NCBI GenBank assembly: GCA_030340625.1
Contig: JAOPHQ010005692.1
Location: 62,001-126,000, forward strand
DNA: 64,000 nucleotides
From: Merluccius polli
Taxonomy: Eukaryota > Chordata > Actinopteri > Gadiformes > Merlucciidae
Direction of reading: 5' to 3'
In this document: positions 1 through 13,200 of the stretch, in pieces
How the letters are laid out: the number at the start of each line of letters is the position of its first letter
How positions within the stretch are numbered: position 1 is the first letter of the stretch
Program-made: the position numbers and the translations under genes
Notes under the pieces: model-generated
Database searches by the model: none
What the model was told of the DNA's origin: nothing
Seen by the model: only the letters and a program-made list of their open reading frames with translations

Positions 1-161
1 ATAACCGCCGAGCTAGAGTTGCCCCAGCCCTAAAATAACAAATAGGCCGTCTAACTTATTAGATGCAGAACATTTAGGGGTCGGCATCCATTTTCTTCTT
101 CATTTCAGCAGTGAATGTGTCTCCGGTAAATTACCGGAGACACATTTGTGAAAGTGCAGCG

Positions 162-162
<1 letters not shown>

Positions 163-228
<66 letters not shown>
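163..228. repeat. (GT)n microsatellite
   Basis: About 33 uninterrupted TG units directly follow a near-perfect 33-bp palindrome at 114-146. Confidence 0.97.
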
Positions 229-230
<2 letters not shown>

Positions 231-414
231 CTAGGCAATACAAAAAAACACCCCTTCAATACCCCTTATCGAGAGAGTGCCACGTAGCCAATTCCTTCAT
301 CTATAATTATTTTGGAGAGAGCGAGTAAGAGTGAGAAGAGTTATTTTTATGTTGCATCTACACCGTGTCAACAGTTGAGTATACCTGCTGACCTCGATTC
401 CCGTCAGACCGCGC

Positions 415-532
<118 letters not shown>

Positions 533-2755
533 CTGTGCCTTGATCTCCTATACCTACACCCTCACCCCCCTGCCACCCACATCCAACACTGACCACATCC
601 ACAGCTGACTCAGGTGCATATGCTTGTTTTATACCAGCTGCAGAGAAAGAAAGAGGGAGAGAACAAGCGGGATAGATCCCCACATTAACGTAAGGCACGC
701 TTTGCTACGACCAGTTCCCCGAGACCAGTTGGTTCTGAACTAAACTCAGCAGTGAAGAACGTTGAAAGTCAACCCCCGCAGTATCTCTCTCCCTCCCTCC
801 CCTCTGTCAACCCCCTCAGTATCTCTCTCCCTCCCTCCCCTCCCCTCTGTCAACCTCCAAACGGCGTTAGAAAAGTTTTCTTGACATTTTTCCAAGTCTC
901 ACCAAGAGTCGGGACTAAGGAAGGAAATAAAAAAAAAAAAAAAGAAAGAAAAGAGGGGGGAAAAAAAGCGTTGACTCAACACTGCCCACTCTGTATGCAT
1001 GGCAGAGCTTGGCTGCAGCCGATGAAAAGGGCTTGTTTGGGGTGGGGATGAACAAACAAGGCTTGGGGGGTGGGGGGGGGGGTGACAGGAAAAGGGCAGA
1101 CGCCAGGAGCCAGCGTGGACCAGGAAGTATGAAACAAGGTTTGTCCTGCTGCGAAGAACAGCAGGACAGCATAGCAGGAGGGCGAGAGGTAGACGGCTTG
1201 GTTGGCTCAACCCGCTAGCACCAATCACATATAAACACACCTTGTAGTAGTGACCCACGTTCGATTCCCACCTGCAGTGCTACACGTCTATCCCTCCCTT
1301 TCAAACCACTGTCTGCTCCACAAATGCCATATAAAATATATTACAAGTAACAGGAGAGAGACGTATGAGGAAGAAAGAAAAGGGTATGAACAGAACAAAA
1401 GCAACACCAACAAAATAAAAGACAAATGGGGAATATAAGAAAGAAATATGAGCAGCGCAGGACAGACAGGGAAGCGAGAGAAAAATGTTGAGGAACAGTT
1501 GGAACCTTCATCCAAGAGTCATAGTGAAGCGACTCAGACGGAGACTGAGGTGATGTGATGAGGGTCTGAAATACAGCCACCTCCTCCTCAACTCTTTGCT
1601 TGCTCTGTCACTCAAAACGCACCAGACTTCCTGTCTCCAACCACTTTGTTGTATTGAGCAACATCTCTGGCCGTAACAAACTTTGAAAGCAATGACGGAA
1701 GAGTCAATGAAACAGCATGAGGGGGATGGGGGTGGGAAGGATAATTATGTGCATCTGTCTGTTTGTATGTGTGTGTATGGCGGATTGTGTGTGATTTAAG
1801 TCTTAATTACACTGCGCCGCTGAAGCCTTGCTGACTAAGGGCCGACGCCATGCCGTTTGTCAAATAATAACAATAATACTGTTTCGCCACACTAAACAAG
1901 ACCAACGCAATGCCGGCTTGGAGAAGAAATATGTGCCTAAAATGTGCATGATGGGCGTTTGAATTTGGAGCGATGGTATGTGCACTGCTCTGTTCCGAGT
2001 TGCTCGGTGAGTCGCGAGGCTGTCCTAATGGGGGAAGTCATAAGGTGATCCCTCTGGAAACCATCTGAAACGCTTTTCACTGAGACGGGCCCAAAACGTA
2101 CCAAAAATGACTGTAGACATGGTGAAAGCAGGAGAAAAAGTGCATAATATGATTTGATCTGAAAAATCTAATTAAATGATAAACACATGGTGGTTGGTTG
2201 CGCTAGTGGTCCAGATCATTTCCAAGCTGGGTTAAAAGACAATTTGACCGCAACGGAAAGAAAGGGAAGACAAATGACAGGGGCTAATCTTTTGATCCTT
2301 TTCTTTTCTCCAAAGTGCTGAGCTACTGGTGCCGACACTGGGATAATGATCTTGGCTATCTAGAGACCTTTCCTTGTGAGGAATTCTCAACATAGCCTGA
2401 AGTCTGATAGACTGCCTATGTAGCCAACACAATATCCTAGGAACAAAAACAGTCATCCAATGAATGCAGTATGAAAAAAATCGACACATGAAAAGATTAA
2501 AAAGGTGACTTTGATAGCCCTGTCAGATCAGTGAGATCTGAAGTTCCATAAAAGAAGTTCAAGCCCAGGCATCTTGGTACTTCTTGACCAAGAATTCTAG
2601 CGTAACCGAGCTACAAGTTGTTATTATTGTAAATATAAATGGTGAAAAAGCACAAAGATGGTGGCTTTGAATGTGTGTGATCCTGTGAACCCCTCCTATA
2701 CAAGCAGTCACACATTTAGAGTCGAATGATTTCAAAATCAGCATGGTAAACAATA

Positions 2756-3979
2756 TACACTCACCGGCCACTTTATTAGGTACACCTGTCCAACTGCTCG
2801 TTAACGCAAATTTCTAATCAGCCAATCACATGGCAGCAACTCAATGCATTTAGGCATGTAGACATGGTCAGGACGATCTGCTGCAGTTCAAACCGAGCAT
2901 CAGAATGGGGAAGAAAGGTGATTTAAGTGACTTTGAACGTGGCATGGTTGTTGGTGCCAGACGGGCTGGTCTGAGTATTTCAGAGACTGCTGATCTACTG
3001 GGATTTTCACACACAACCATCTCTAGGGTTTACAGAGAATGGTCCGAAAAAGAGAAAATATCCAGTGAGCGGCAGTTATGTGGGCGCAAATGCCTTGTTG
3101 ATGCTAGAGGTCAGAGGAGAATGGCCAGACTGGTTCGAGCTGATAGAAAGGCAACTGTAACTCAAATAACCACTCGTTACAACAGAGGTATGCAGAAGAG
3201 CATCTCTGAATGCACAACACGTCGAACCTTGAGGCGGATGGGCTACAGCAGCAGAAGACCACACCGGGTGCCACTCCTGTCAGCTAAGAACAGGAAACTG
3301 AGGCTACAATTCGCACAGGCTCACCAAAATTGGACAATTGAAGATTGGAAAAACGTTGCCTGGTCTGATGAGTCTCGATTTCTGCTGCGACATTGGGATG
3401 GTAGGGTCAGAATTTGGCGTCAACAACATGAAAGCATGGATCCATCCTGCCTTGTATCAACGGTTCAGGCTGGTGGTGGTGGTGTAATGGTGTGGGGGAT
3501 ATTTTCCTGGCACACTTTGGGCTTATTAGTACCAATTGAGCATTGTGTCAAAGCCACAGACTACCTGAGTATTGTTGCTGACCATGTCCATCCCTTTATG
3601 ACCACAGTGTACCCATCTTCTGATGGCTACTTCCAGCAGGATAACGCGCCATGTCATAAAGCGCGAATCATCTCAGACTGGTTTCTTGAACATGACAATG
3701 AGTTCACTGTACTCAAATGGCCTCCACAGTCACCAGATCTCAATCCAATAGAGCACCGTTGGGATGTGGTGGAACGGGAGATTCGCATCATGGATGTGCA
3801 GCCGACAAATCTGCAGCAACTGCGTGATGCTATCATGTCAATATGGACCAAACTCTCTGAGGAATGTTTCCAGTACCTTGTTGAATCTGTGCCACGAAGG
3901 ATTAAGGCAGTTCTGAAGGCAAAAGGGGGTCCAACCTGGTACTAGCAAGGTGTACCTAATAAAGTGGCCGGTGAGTGTA
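2756..3979 (+). mobile_element. Complete Tc1/mariner (DD36E-type) transposon
   Basis: A 1,224-bp element with 32-bp terminal inverted repeats that match at every position (2756-2787 and 3948-3979). They begin TACACTCACCGGCCAC. It is flanked by the TA dinucleotide at 2754-2755 and 3980-3981, the target duplication of this superfamily. It carries one uninterrupted transposase gene and nothing else. Perfect repeats plus an open frame point to a young copy. It lies in intron 3 of the sh3pxd2b-like gene, in the opposite orientation to that gene. Confidence 0.97.
2905..3945 (+). CDS. Tc1/mariner transposase, intact, DD36E
   Basis: This 346-residue protein cuts and pastes its own element in the nucleus. 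Residues 1-50 form a helix-turn-helix (ERGMVVGARRAGLSISETAD region), and a second HTH-like part with basic residues extends to about 125. The catalytic triad is visible: D155 in AWSDESRF, D246 in FQQDNAPCH and E283 in DLNPIEHRW. Between D246 and E283 are 36 residues, two more than the 34 of classical Tc1 and Sleeping Beauty enzymes. The length is normal for the family and there is no internal stop or frameshift. The ATG at 2905 is the first in frame and follows a 117-bp leader after the left inverted repeat. The DD36E group has been described under the name Incomer; placing this copy there is from motif spacing only. Confidence 0.95.
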   Translation: MGKKGDLSDFERGMVVGARRAGLSISETADLLGFSHTTISRVYREWSEKEKISSERQLCGRKCLVDARGQRRMARLVRADRKATVTQITTRYNRGMQKSISECTTRRTLRRMGYSSRRPHRVPLLSAKNRKLRLQFAQAHQNWTIEDWKNVAWSDESRFLLRHWDGRVRIWRQQHESMDPSCLVSTVQAGGGGVMVWGIFSWHTLGLLVPIEHCVKATDYLSIVADHVHPFMTTVYPSSDGYFQQDNAPCHKARIISDWFLEHDNEFTVLKWPPQSPDLNPIEHRWDVVEREIRIMDVQPTNLQQLRDAIMSIWTKLSEECFQYLVESVPRRIKAVLKAKGGPTWY

Positions 3980-6328
3980 TATGACAAGCACCAGACTGAA
4001 CCCAAACACAGATTGCCCAAAGCTGGTTATCTCGCTCTCCCGCCATTCCTCCCATGCATTTTTGATTTGTCTCTACATAGAAAGACCCGAAAGAGTAAAA
4101 TACCAAGAGATAGTAACCTCTCCACCACCAGACATGTAAAGAAACCGATTGGGGATTATAGGGGGTCACAGATGGACTACTGTTAAACGGGGACTTGTAG
4201 ATCCATACATTATAATCATACCCTTAAAGAGTCCTATTTGAAGGGAGCGGGAAAAAATACAAAAAAATACAGCCACATTACATTTGCGCTCAGTTAAAAA
4301 AACAATACGATTCAAAATGATTCCTGAAAAAAAATGATGCACTACAAACATGAAGCAAAATTCGCCTCATGTTTATGCTTTTGGCTTAACCCTAGAAGAA
4401 TGTATAAATAAAGAGTGTAAAAGAAAAACACTCCAGAGCAGGATGCCAAGCACCTGGAGAATATATTCACTTCCTGCAGATGGAGGAGGTGGAGGAGATG
4501 CAGGGGTTCTCATCCAAACCAGCTGGATAAATGTCAGCCCACCCCATGTCTTGTCTTTCATGACAGAAGTCCGTAGAACTTGTAAAAGCTAAAACATAAG
4601 GCGTGAACGCGTGTAGTCAACACACAACATAGCGGAGATAAGGAAGAGACCACAGTGCTTTAAGCATCTAAACCACTACCACCCAACCTAGTTTTGTTGA
4701 ATTCTCACCTAAAACAACATACCCAAAAATAATCATAGCTACACGAATAAGGGCCAGATGCACGATCGTGGGCGCTATGAATAGGTAACACTTGGGAGAA
4801 TATAGACTATAGATCTATATTCTACATATTTGTCTTGTAACCATCACCAGGTCCAAGTGGATGCAGGAAAAACACACCAGAAATATGTTCCGCCTAAACA
4901 CAATTGCATAATTACAGTTAGCTAGTAGCTAGTAGCCTGGTCAGACTGCATTTACTGTAAACTAAACATGGCCCAAACAATTCACCCCATCCCGGTTTCC
5001 CATTTCTGTATACACGTTGAATCTACCCATCCATTTCTCCATCTGTCATTTTGAGAATTAAGCACAGAGTTTGGGCATGTGTTTTTCTGAAGCAAGTGTG
5101 TGGTTCCCGTGTTTTATTGTTTTTCTGTGCGTCTGTGTGTGCATGTGTGTGTAGACACACTTCAGAGCCCTCAATGAGTTCCAGACCTCTAGCTCACCTC
5201 ATCACCCCCCTGCCCTTACCCCTGCCTAGACATTCAGTGAGAGAACGACAGGAGGGTGGGGTCCACCCAGCGGGACCCTCAGGGTTTGGGAATGCTTCTT
5301 TTGACATGCCCGGATAACTTGAACCAGATTCTCCATGATGCAACTATAAAAACCATCAAGTGAAAATGAATGTGTTATTTGTTGTTCTTGCTATACTTAA
5401 TGAACAATCAAAAGTGTAACTCCTCACAGAAAATGTATTATTTGTATGGTGGCATATTAGTGAAGGCCTGGACAGAGGCTACACTTACACCAAACAAGGA
5501 CTTACTAAAAAAATGCTCAACAGAAACAGCCATTTTATTCCCTCCAATGTTTATTTTCTAACATTGAATGTATGCATGTATTTTCTCACAACTCTAGCGT
5601 AGACTACACTTTGTTCTTAACTGCATAGTGGAATGCCAAAGCATGTGCGACTTGGCAAATGACACTTCAAAGCAACAAGGTTGGCAGTTCAGTGTTTACA
5701 CTGCGCTTCTTATAATTTACAGCCCTAATTATGTATTACATGACAGAAAGTTGTTTATTGATTACACAGAGATACAAAATTGTCAAAACCTACATTGCAA
5801 AATAAACAGTACCACCTTCATTTCTCATTAAATCCATTGCATTATACTCCTGGGCTATTTCTATTCAAAGCTATAAATGATTTGAACAGAATAAAACATT
5901 GACGTGCTAACTAATTAATGTTACTTAGTTAATGTTTGTATATGTGCATGGAGATGAAAAACATAGAAAGCTGAGCTTGACTCATGGAAACTGTGAAGTC
6001 ATCATGACGTGGTTGCAGAATGTGTTTCTGACAGGTTCCGTAGAAAACGGCACCTACCTGACGACAACACTAATGGTCAACAGTCTTCTACTTCACTCAA
6101 AAGTGTAAATCAGGTGAAAATGAACCAGAGATGAAAAAAAATACACAAAAACAACATAAGAAATTAACCAGCCTTGAGCACGATTGTCGACGGGGGGGGG
6201 GGGGTCATAACACACGCGATCATAACACACCCCGGACCTACGTATTTTGGGGGCCCCCAAAATACGCGGGGGCTCCAGGCAATTGCCTGGTTTGCCTCAT
6301 AGTACGGCCCGCCTCTGTGTGTGTGTGT

Positions 6329-7182
6329 CAGTGTTGTAGTCGAGTCACTATGCCTCGAGTCCGAGTCCAGGCTCGAGTCCGAGTCAAGTCCAAGTCATAA
6401 AAAAAAAATCAGTCGAGTCCACTACTCATACGAGTCAAGTCCGAGTCAAGTCCCTATTGATCCACATCGAGTCCGAGTCGAGTCCGAGTCAGCACTAAAG
6501 TAAGCATACATGTTATAGGCGCATCCTAATGGCGGCAGCTATGAACTTTCATACGTATGTTACTGTTTTTAACTCACTCTAGTGCTCATAACTACTGTCC
6601 TGTCCTCTTAATAATAACTCAGAAATGCAATCTAATGTGCTTTATTTGCACATACATAACCATGTCTTCCATCATGAATAGCTTAAGCTATTCATGCTAT
6701 TCAAGCTATTCATAACATGGTTATGAGCCACGGCGGGTCCGCGATCCACCTCCTTAGCGGATCCAACGCGGCGTGCAAGTGGACCCCCATACGGTCCGTT
6801 TCGCGGATCCATTCCAAAAGCCGCGATACCTCCGCGGCGGATCCGTCGCGGAGTCCTTTTGCTGTGTGGGTTATTTATGTAGTTACGTAATTACGTTACG
6901 TTAGTTACGTTATTAACTTAGTTACGTGTGATGTATGACATGAAGCAGTAACATTCCCTTGCACTAATCATATACCAAATTATAGAATAATGGCATATTA
7001 CAATTATAGCCTAATGACAAAAAAAAGTCGAGTCCTCGTCTTAATTCTCGAGTCCCTAATGCACGAGTCCGAGTCAAGTTCAAGTCATTCAGTGCTCGAG
7101 TCCAAGTCAAGTCACGAGTCTCTAAATTTAGCTCACGAGTCGGACTCGAGTCCGAGTCCCGGACTCGAGTACTACAACACTG
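6329..7182. mobile_element. hAT-type non-autonomous element with GAGTCC sub-repeats
   Basis: The ends are inverted repeats starting CAGTGTTGTAGTCGAGTC and ending with its near complement ACTACAACACTG. Both flanks read GTGTGTGT (6321-6328 and 7183-7190), which is compatible with an 8-bp duplication but sits inside a GT repeat. Both subterminal regions carry many CGAGTCCGAGTC-like units in both orientations, typical of transposase-binding arrays. No transposase is encoded. Inside are a palindrome (GAATAGCTTAAGCTATTC near 6677) and a GC-rich patch at about 6725-6860 that may be another insertion. Confidence 0.75.
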
Positions 7183-7217
7183 GTGTGTGTGTGTGTGTGT
7201 TTCTCTGAATATCTTAC

Positions 7218-7293
7218 CTGGAAGGAAAGGAATGATTCTGCGCTTGGGGTCTTTCTGGCCTCCTTCCACCGGGAATTTATCCAACAACTCCAT
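7218..7293 (-). CDS. sh3pxd2b: sh3pxd2b-like coding exon 3 (PX domain)
   Basis: This 76-nt exon encodes MELLDKFPVEGGQKDPKRR then IIPFLPG, with the last codon split (phase 1). It matches the PX segment after the FDLQ of Tks proteins, which contains the proline-rich IPFLPGK loop and the basic KDPKRR patch. The acceptor is TTTCAG and the donor is CAG|GTAAGA. Exons 1 to 3 lie in the right order and phase on the minus strand, which supports one real host gene running out of the window at position 1. The remaining PX and SH3 exons were not found in 1-7217. A hAT-type element ends at 7182, 35 bp beyond the exon boundary. Confidence 0.88.
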
Positions 7294-7364
7294 CTGAAAC
7301 CACAACGTTTGTTTATTACAGAAGAGTCACACAGTACACATATGCCCACACGCACACAGGGCTT

Positions 7365-7397
<33 letters not shown>

Positions 7398-7652
7398 TTT
7401 ACAATTCAGCACTTCCTAAGGGGAATTCTGCCAATAAAGCGCGCCTGCAAACGATTAGGAATGTACTGGGCAGATGGTATACGGACGTCCCTCCCACTAC
7501 ATATGCTGCTGTCTCTTCTGCTGTGCTGCAGCTATATGGCTGGGTTAGGATAGCACTAACATAGTGGAATATGTATGTCTCATGTATTTGAAAGACAAAG
7601 GAAGTCATCACAAGCTGAACACAAGCACACACACATACACACACAGATGGAG

Positions 7653-7653
<1 letters not shown>

Positions 7654-7749
<96 letters not shown>
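7654..7749. repeat. (GT)n microsatellite
   Basis: About 48 TG units in intron 2 of the sh3pxd2b-like gene. Confidence 0.97.
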
Positions 7750-9921
7750 GTGGTGTGGTGTGTGTCTGCTTTCCAGCTGTAAACACGTCAACCAATGAAA
7801 TGACACCTGGCTGGGTCACTAACAAAATTCCATGGCCTTCATCTTTCTTAAATCGCCACATTTTTTCTTGGCTGTCTTCTCCCTGCCTTCCTCCCTCCCA
7901 CCCTCCCTCCAAGTGTATTCTCTTGCTCTCATCATATCATTTTCACTAGCCTCTCTGGGCTAGTGAGAATGACCACCACCTCTTTCCCACACTCTGACAC
8001 ACCGCGGCCATCAACGAGCCGCATCACGCTGTATGGAGCCGCCGACTGAGTGGTCCATGACAGCCTCAGAATACTCCCAACTGCAAAAACATTTCTCCCC
8101 TAAGGCAGACTTCTGACAGTCTGTAGATTTGTACAGAGTCTTTTCACAAAGACCCCAGCAAAGGGCTTTGCAAGGAGACAGACAGACAAACCCAACCTTG
8201 ATCCTTCTCAGTGAGTGAGGAGTGTGGGAGTGAGGACAGGCATACACGAGACCTCCATCTCCAACATTTAAAAAGACACCTCTCATTAGAAAAGTGGTCC
8301 ATCAAGAGTGAATTCAAAAGAGCCGACCTCAGATCTCGGGGGAAAGTTATAGGTCGACTCGAGGATAAAACCTCAGTGTTCACGTCGCAAGGCAAAGTTC
8401 AACCATTGGGTTGAGAGTGGTCCCTGTAAATCTTGATAGTCATTTGACCTTGGTGCCAAGTGCTCACTATAACAAGGTCAAAACCTCACTAACAAACCAG
8501 GAAATATCTTCCACTTCCAATGGTCTGCAAACTACAAGAACCCACGATTTTATGACCATGTGTTTCCACTATGTAAAACAAGGTGGTGATACTACATGGC
8601 CTGCTGCGTGTTTTGTGTGTATTTCGAGTTATCGATAGGAGGGATCCAATCCAAATGCCATTTTTGTGCCTCCCTTCCTCAGCATCTCAATAAAGATCCT
8701 GAATAATAGGAAGCAATAAAAATAAGATGAGGAGACTAAGTTCCAAGACGTCTTAAAGGTTAAGTTCATTGGGTGCCAAAGGAGAAAGTGCTTGGGACGT
8801 TGTCAAAACCCATGTCACACTTACATGCTTGAGCAGAGTTTGGAAATCAATAGCAAGGAGCTCTAAATATAATTCCTATACAAAGCATGTAGTCTGACAG
8901 AAAGACAGGGTGGGTGGCAAGGGTGTGGTAGTGGTGGTGGTGCTATGGGGGTAGAGTCTACAGGTGGAATGCGCCAATATCAGCAGAGCAGAAAGAGAGG
9001 ATGTGGCAAATACAGGAGGTGGGCGAGAGTGCCAACACGGTTTATTTCAGGACTATTTTCAAGTTTTATAAAATAACCCATGCATTCAGACACGGGGGTT
9101 TCATCAAGTAGAACAATAGTGGTAGAAAGCTTAGACAATAAAAGGAAAGTTAAGTTAAGTGTTTACTACTTTCCCATTGAATGAAACTAAGTGGACTAGT
9201 GTCATTCAACAGGAACGACATTTCATAAAGACATGTTCACACATTTATACTAGTTTGCAGATTGAACCATCAGCAGCATTCTTTATAACAATTATAGTCC
9301 TAGACAACTTTACAGGACCACAATCTACAGAGAAATTGGACCCTCTGAACATGTTCAAATCCACACAAATTGATATAAAGAGGGATCCTTCTTCCAGAAA
9401 AGCTAGGATGTACAAAGCATGTATAGGTAAAAATACAATATATGTAGTTTGTCCAGGTGGAATCCTTTCACATTATAGCTTTCTAGTTCTAGCTACCTTC
9501 CTCACCCTTAACAAGTGTCTTGTGATTGATCACTGTATTGATGATCTGATTAATGTGAGTAACAAAGGAAATGCATAGCAATCTGAGACTTTAACTCAAT
9601 CAATAAATCACACAGCTACAACAACACAGACAGGATACAGAGGAGACTGGGGTGAAGGCAGGTAGCCCTATATATAAAACTTTATTTACACTCTTGCATG
9701 CTCCATCTATGCCATGGTATAGGCTAGAAGAGAAGATTAAACGTCAAACTCATACGACAGCCATACACTCTATGGTCCTTTCCCTAAAAAAAACCCAAAG
9801 AATTGAATCAAACTGGAACAGGAATAGGACCAGAGAGAGAATACCAATACATTGAGGAGAAAGAGGGAAGAACAAATGTGGAGGAGGGAGAGAATTTGAG
9901 ACAGAGAGCCAATACCCCCCA

Positions 9922-9958
9922 CACACACCCACACCAACACACACACACACACACACAC
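9922..9958. repeat. (CA)n microsatellite, short and interrupted
   Basis: A CA-rich run with CACCCACACC interruptions before a clean stretch near 9938-9958. Confidence 0.85.
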
Positions 9959-10158
9959 TCTAAAATTGCTGCCATGCGTCTGGATGGGACACAAGACACG
10001 CCTAGTCCCAGAGACGTTATTTTTCCCTTCTTTTTTAACCATCTCGATGCTAAAACACTGTAATCTACCCTGTAATCAGAGTACTTCAAAAATAAGGACA
10101 ATACGGCATCTGGATGGAGTCAAGAGGTTTTTTTCAGATAGAATGCTTACATAATGTG

Positions 10159-10171
10159 TGCGCGCGCACGC

Positions 10172-10230
<59 letters not shown>
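10159..10230. repeat. (CG)/(CA)n compound microsatellite
   Basis: It starts with alternating GC steps and passes into about 26 CA units. This alternating purine-pyrimidine stretch could adopt Z-DNA. Confidence 0.93.
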
Positions 10231-10231
<1 letters not shown>

Positions 10232-13200
10232 CTTAAAGCCATAGAGTCGTGACGGGCTAAAAGCAGAGCAGAGTCTGGGTTCTCCAGCCACTCCTTGGTT
10301 TAAAAAGCGGTTGATTAATTGTGGCCCGGACCGTCGTCGCTTAAAGAAAGGACACATTTACTGTGTTAGCAGCAGCAGCACAGGTGGCGTTTGATTTGAC
10401 TCAAACCATCAGTTTCCATAACTGCTTCTCATGCCTTTGGACTTACTGACCACTACAATACCCTTAACTCTCGACATCCTCAACTTTTGTGTTTGAGAAT
10501 TCCAAGTTCCAAGATCAATCAGGGCATCTCTTCCCTCATTGGTTTGGGGAATCCATCTTGCCTGTCAATCACAGTGAATGCAATACTTCTCAATGGCGGA
10601 GAAACTTGGGGAGGGAGGGGACATTATTTTGGTTGTTTAGTTCCAAAATCTTCTGCTCTTTTCTACCGTCTCTCTTTACAACTCTCAAATCTTACCTATA
10701 GCAGCTTTATGGTCGTATAACTAATTGTAAGATAGTTAATTTTACACACATCTCAAACCAAACTCATTTATGTCATTCATCCACAAATCAACTGATCGCT
10801 ACGGGTAACGAATCCACCCGGGTGGTGGAGTGATGTCACAGGAAGAGGAACAAAAGCTGGTATTGTTGGCACATTACGTGCCTGGGTGCTTACATCTCCC
10901 AACGGCAAACCCCAGTTGCACTGTAAAACTTTAGGAATGCCGTCATTTGATGTGATAAATTCTCCACGGCTCAGAGAGAGTAATGTGATTTCCCAAGGAA
11001 GTGTTATACATCTAGTCTGCATCCTCTGTGCCCACATCAACCAGACAAACAACCAACAACTGCATTACAAAAAGAGAATCTGAAAAGGCCCAAGACTAAT
11101 GAATCAGTTCTGGGACCTGGAACAATGTCTGCCCTCTCTGATTTCAGTGGCAAGCCCTTTCACACTGTACTCTCCCACATTGTACAACCCTGTCTTGTCG
11201 TCAGTGCATTTGACATGAAGACTCCAAGGCAGTTTACCACAAGGTGGACTGAAGGAGCATTAGGAACACAAAAAACGCCTCTGCTATGTTTAGCATAGCA
11301 TAGCAGATTGTGTGGGGATTTGAGTTGGGCTGAATGCACCACAACCATTCATTATATAAAACAATGGTATAACTAAGAAATATCAAATTACGACAAATTT
11401 AAAAAGATAGTTCTAAAGGAAAAGGGCAAGGAGGTGATCTTTGAGGCACTGTTGCAGTGAAGAACATAAGACCAGAAAGAATAGCTTCAGAATATTATAA
11501 CAATAGAAGCAAAAATGAAAGAATATGAGCAATTGAATGTCAATGATGTGTTATTGCTGAAGAATTGTTCAACCATCATTTACTTAAAAAACACTGCCTT
11601 TACTTTTGACCTTTTCACTGATGTAATTTATTATCAGACAATGGCCATCTATCATTAAACATCTATCTTTTAAAGAAAATGTTAAAAAAGCAAGGAAAAT
11701 CATCTTCAGGCCAAAACCATTTCAGTTATAGGCTATGGTTTATTAATCAAATGAATAGGCTTCATTTTCAACTTTGTCAATGACAGTGGTGCATCATCTA
11801 TGCTAATATCATCAGCTAATTCTCTCTCCTCCCTTTTAAAGAACTTCATGTGTATGGAAAATATGATGGTGGAAGGTCAGCAAGCAGCAACGCTTTTGGA
11901 TCTATTACAACATTTAAATGTGGGAATCCATAATGAAGAAAGCTGGACGAATGGCTGGTTTTGTGTGAATATTAAAAAAAAAATAAAAAAAACGACACGT
12001 GGACAGCATGGAAAAGTGTTCCTGGTGGCATGGAAATACAGTCACAACACTGACGCTTCCTCGGACCACCACATGGGGGAATCACTGATTCAGTAGACTA
12101 CTTCAGACAAATTGGGGATCAAATTCTGAACTTTTTGGCTGGGAATCAAACATCTTAACCACTGACTAGACGACCCTGCTCCATTAGGTTACAAAAGCAA
12201 AATGTCATTTTGTATGTTGAGGATGTTCTTTTTACAACACAACTTCAACACAATGTCTGCATGTTTTGTAATCGTTGAACCGCAGTCTGGAAAATGGGAC
12301 AGAGAGTGGCGTTATCCTGGCAGAGAAGATCAGGTTTCGAAGTATCCTGAAACGCCCAGGGTAGCAACAGACTACTAATTTAATGCCTTTGTCAAGAATT
12401 CCCAAGTACTTGTTACGACAGACGCTGCCATTAAAATGGAAATTAAAACCAGGTCTAGCTGACACAAAAAGAGTAGCCATTAAACAACATGTGTTCATAA
12501 GCTACTGTGTGTTTGTGTGTTTGTGTGAGGGGGGTCTTGCTGGTTTTTGCAGGCAGTAAAGCTGCCTTGACCTTTCGCATTGCAATCTCACTACATAGTA
12601 AGGTTCACAAAGGAGGAATGAACACAGGACCAACATTTGTAACCATGTGTGTCTGTGTACCGGATAGTAACCTAGTGGGAAGTCATATTGACATCCAGGA
12701 AGTGAGGCAGCAGAACTAAAATGAGGGGTATAGCCATCAATTTGCATATGTGAAACCCAAATGAAACAAATTTGATATAGGCCTTTTAGCTAATTGGAAA
12801 TAGGGTGTGGTGGACAGTCAAGTGGACTTCAAGGTCTGCCAGGGTAGAAAGTCCTGTTTTCAGCTTCAATAGCAGCGACGCCAAGGAGTGATAAAATAGT
12901 CGATGTAAAATGGCATCAGACAATTCAAGGTCTCCTCTTGCCCCCCCACCCTAATGGTTTCATACCTTAACCAAACCAACAGGAGCTTAGATCCCTGGCC
13001 TGTGCTCCATTTGGAGCTGATCCTCACAAGACAATGCCCACCCCGAGGGCTAGCAACAGGGGAAACACCAGCTGGGAATGTCCCCGCTCACACTACTGAC
13101 AAACGCAGTTACCAGAAAAGTTGCTACAAATCCAAAAGCATCTCAGTGGCATGGTCATCGATTGGCAAAAAAAAAGAAAACAGGAAATACCTATATCTGG

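Noticed and set aside
1253..1276. tRNA-like B box (GTTCGATTCCCACC), also near 12120-12165 and 17300
   Set aside because: Only a B-box-like patch is seen, with no A box or fold that I can support. They may be old SINE heads but not tRNA genes.
9159..9578. 139-codon open frame in intron 2
   Set aside because: No family signature, no splice context fitting the host gene, AT-rich composition like its surroundings.
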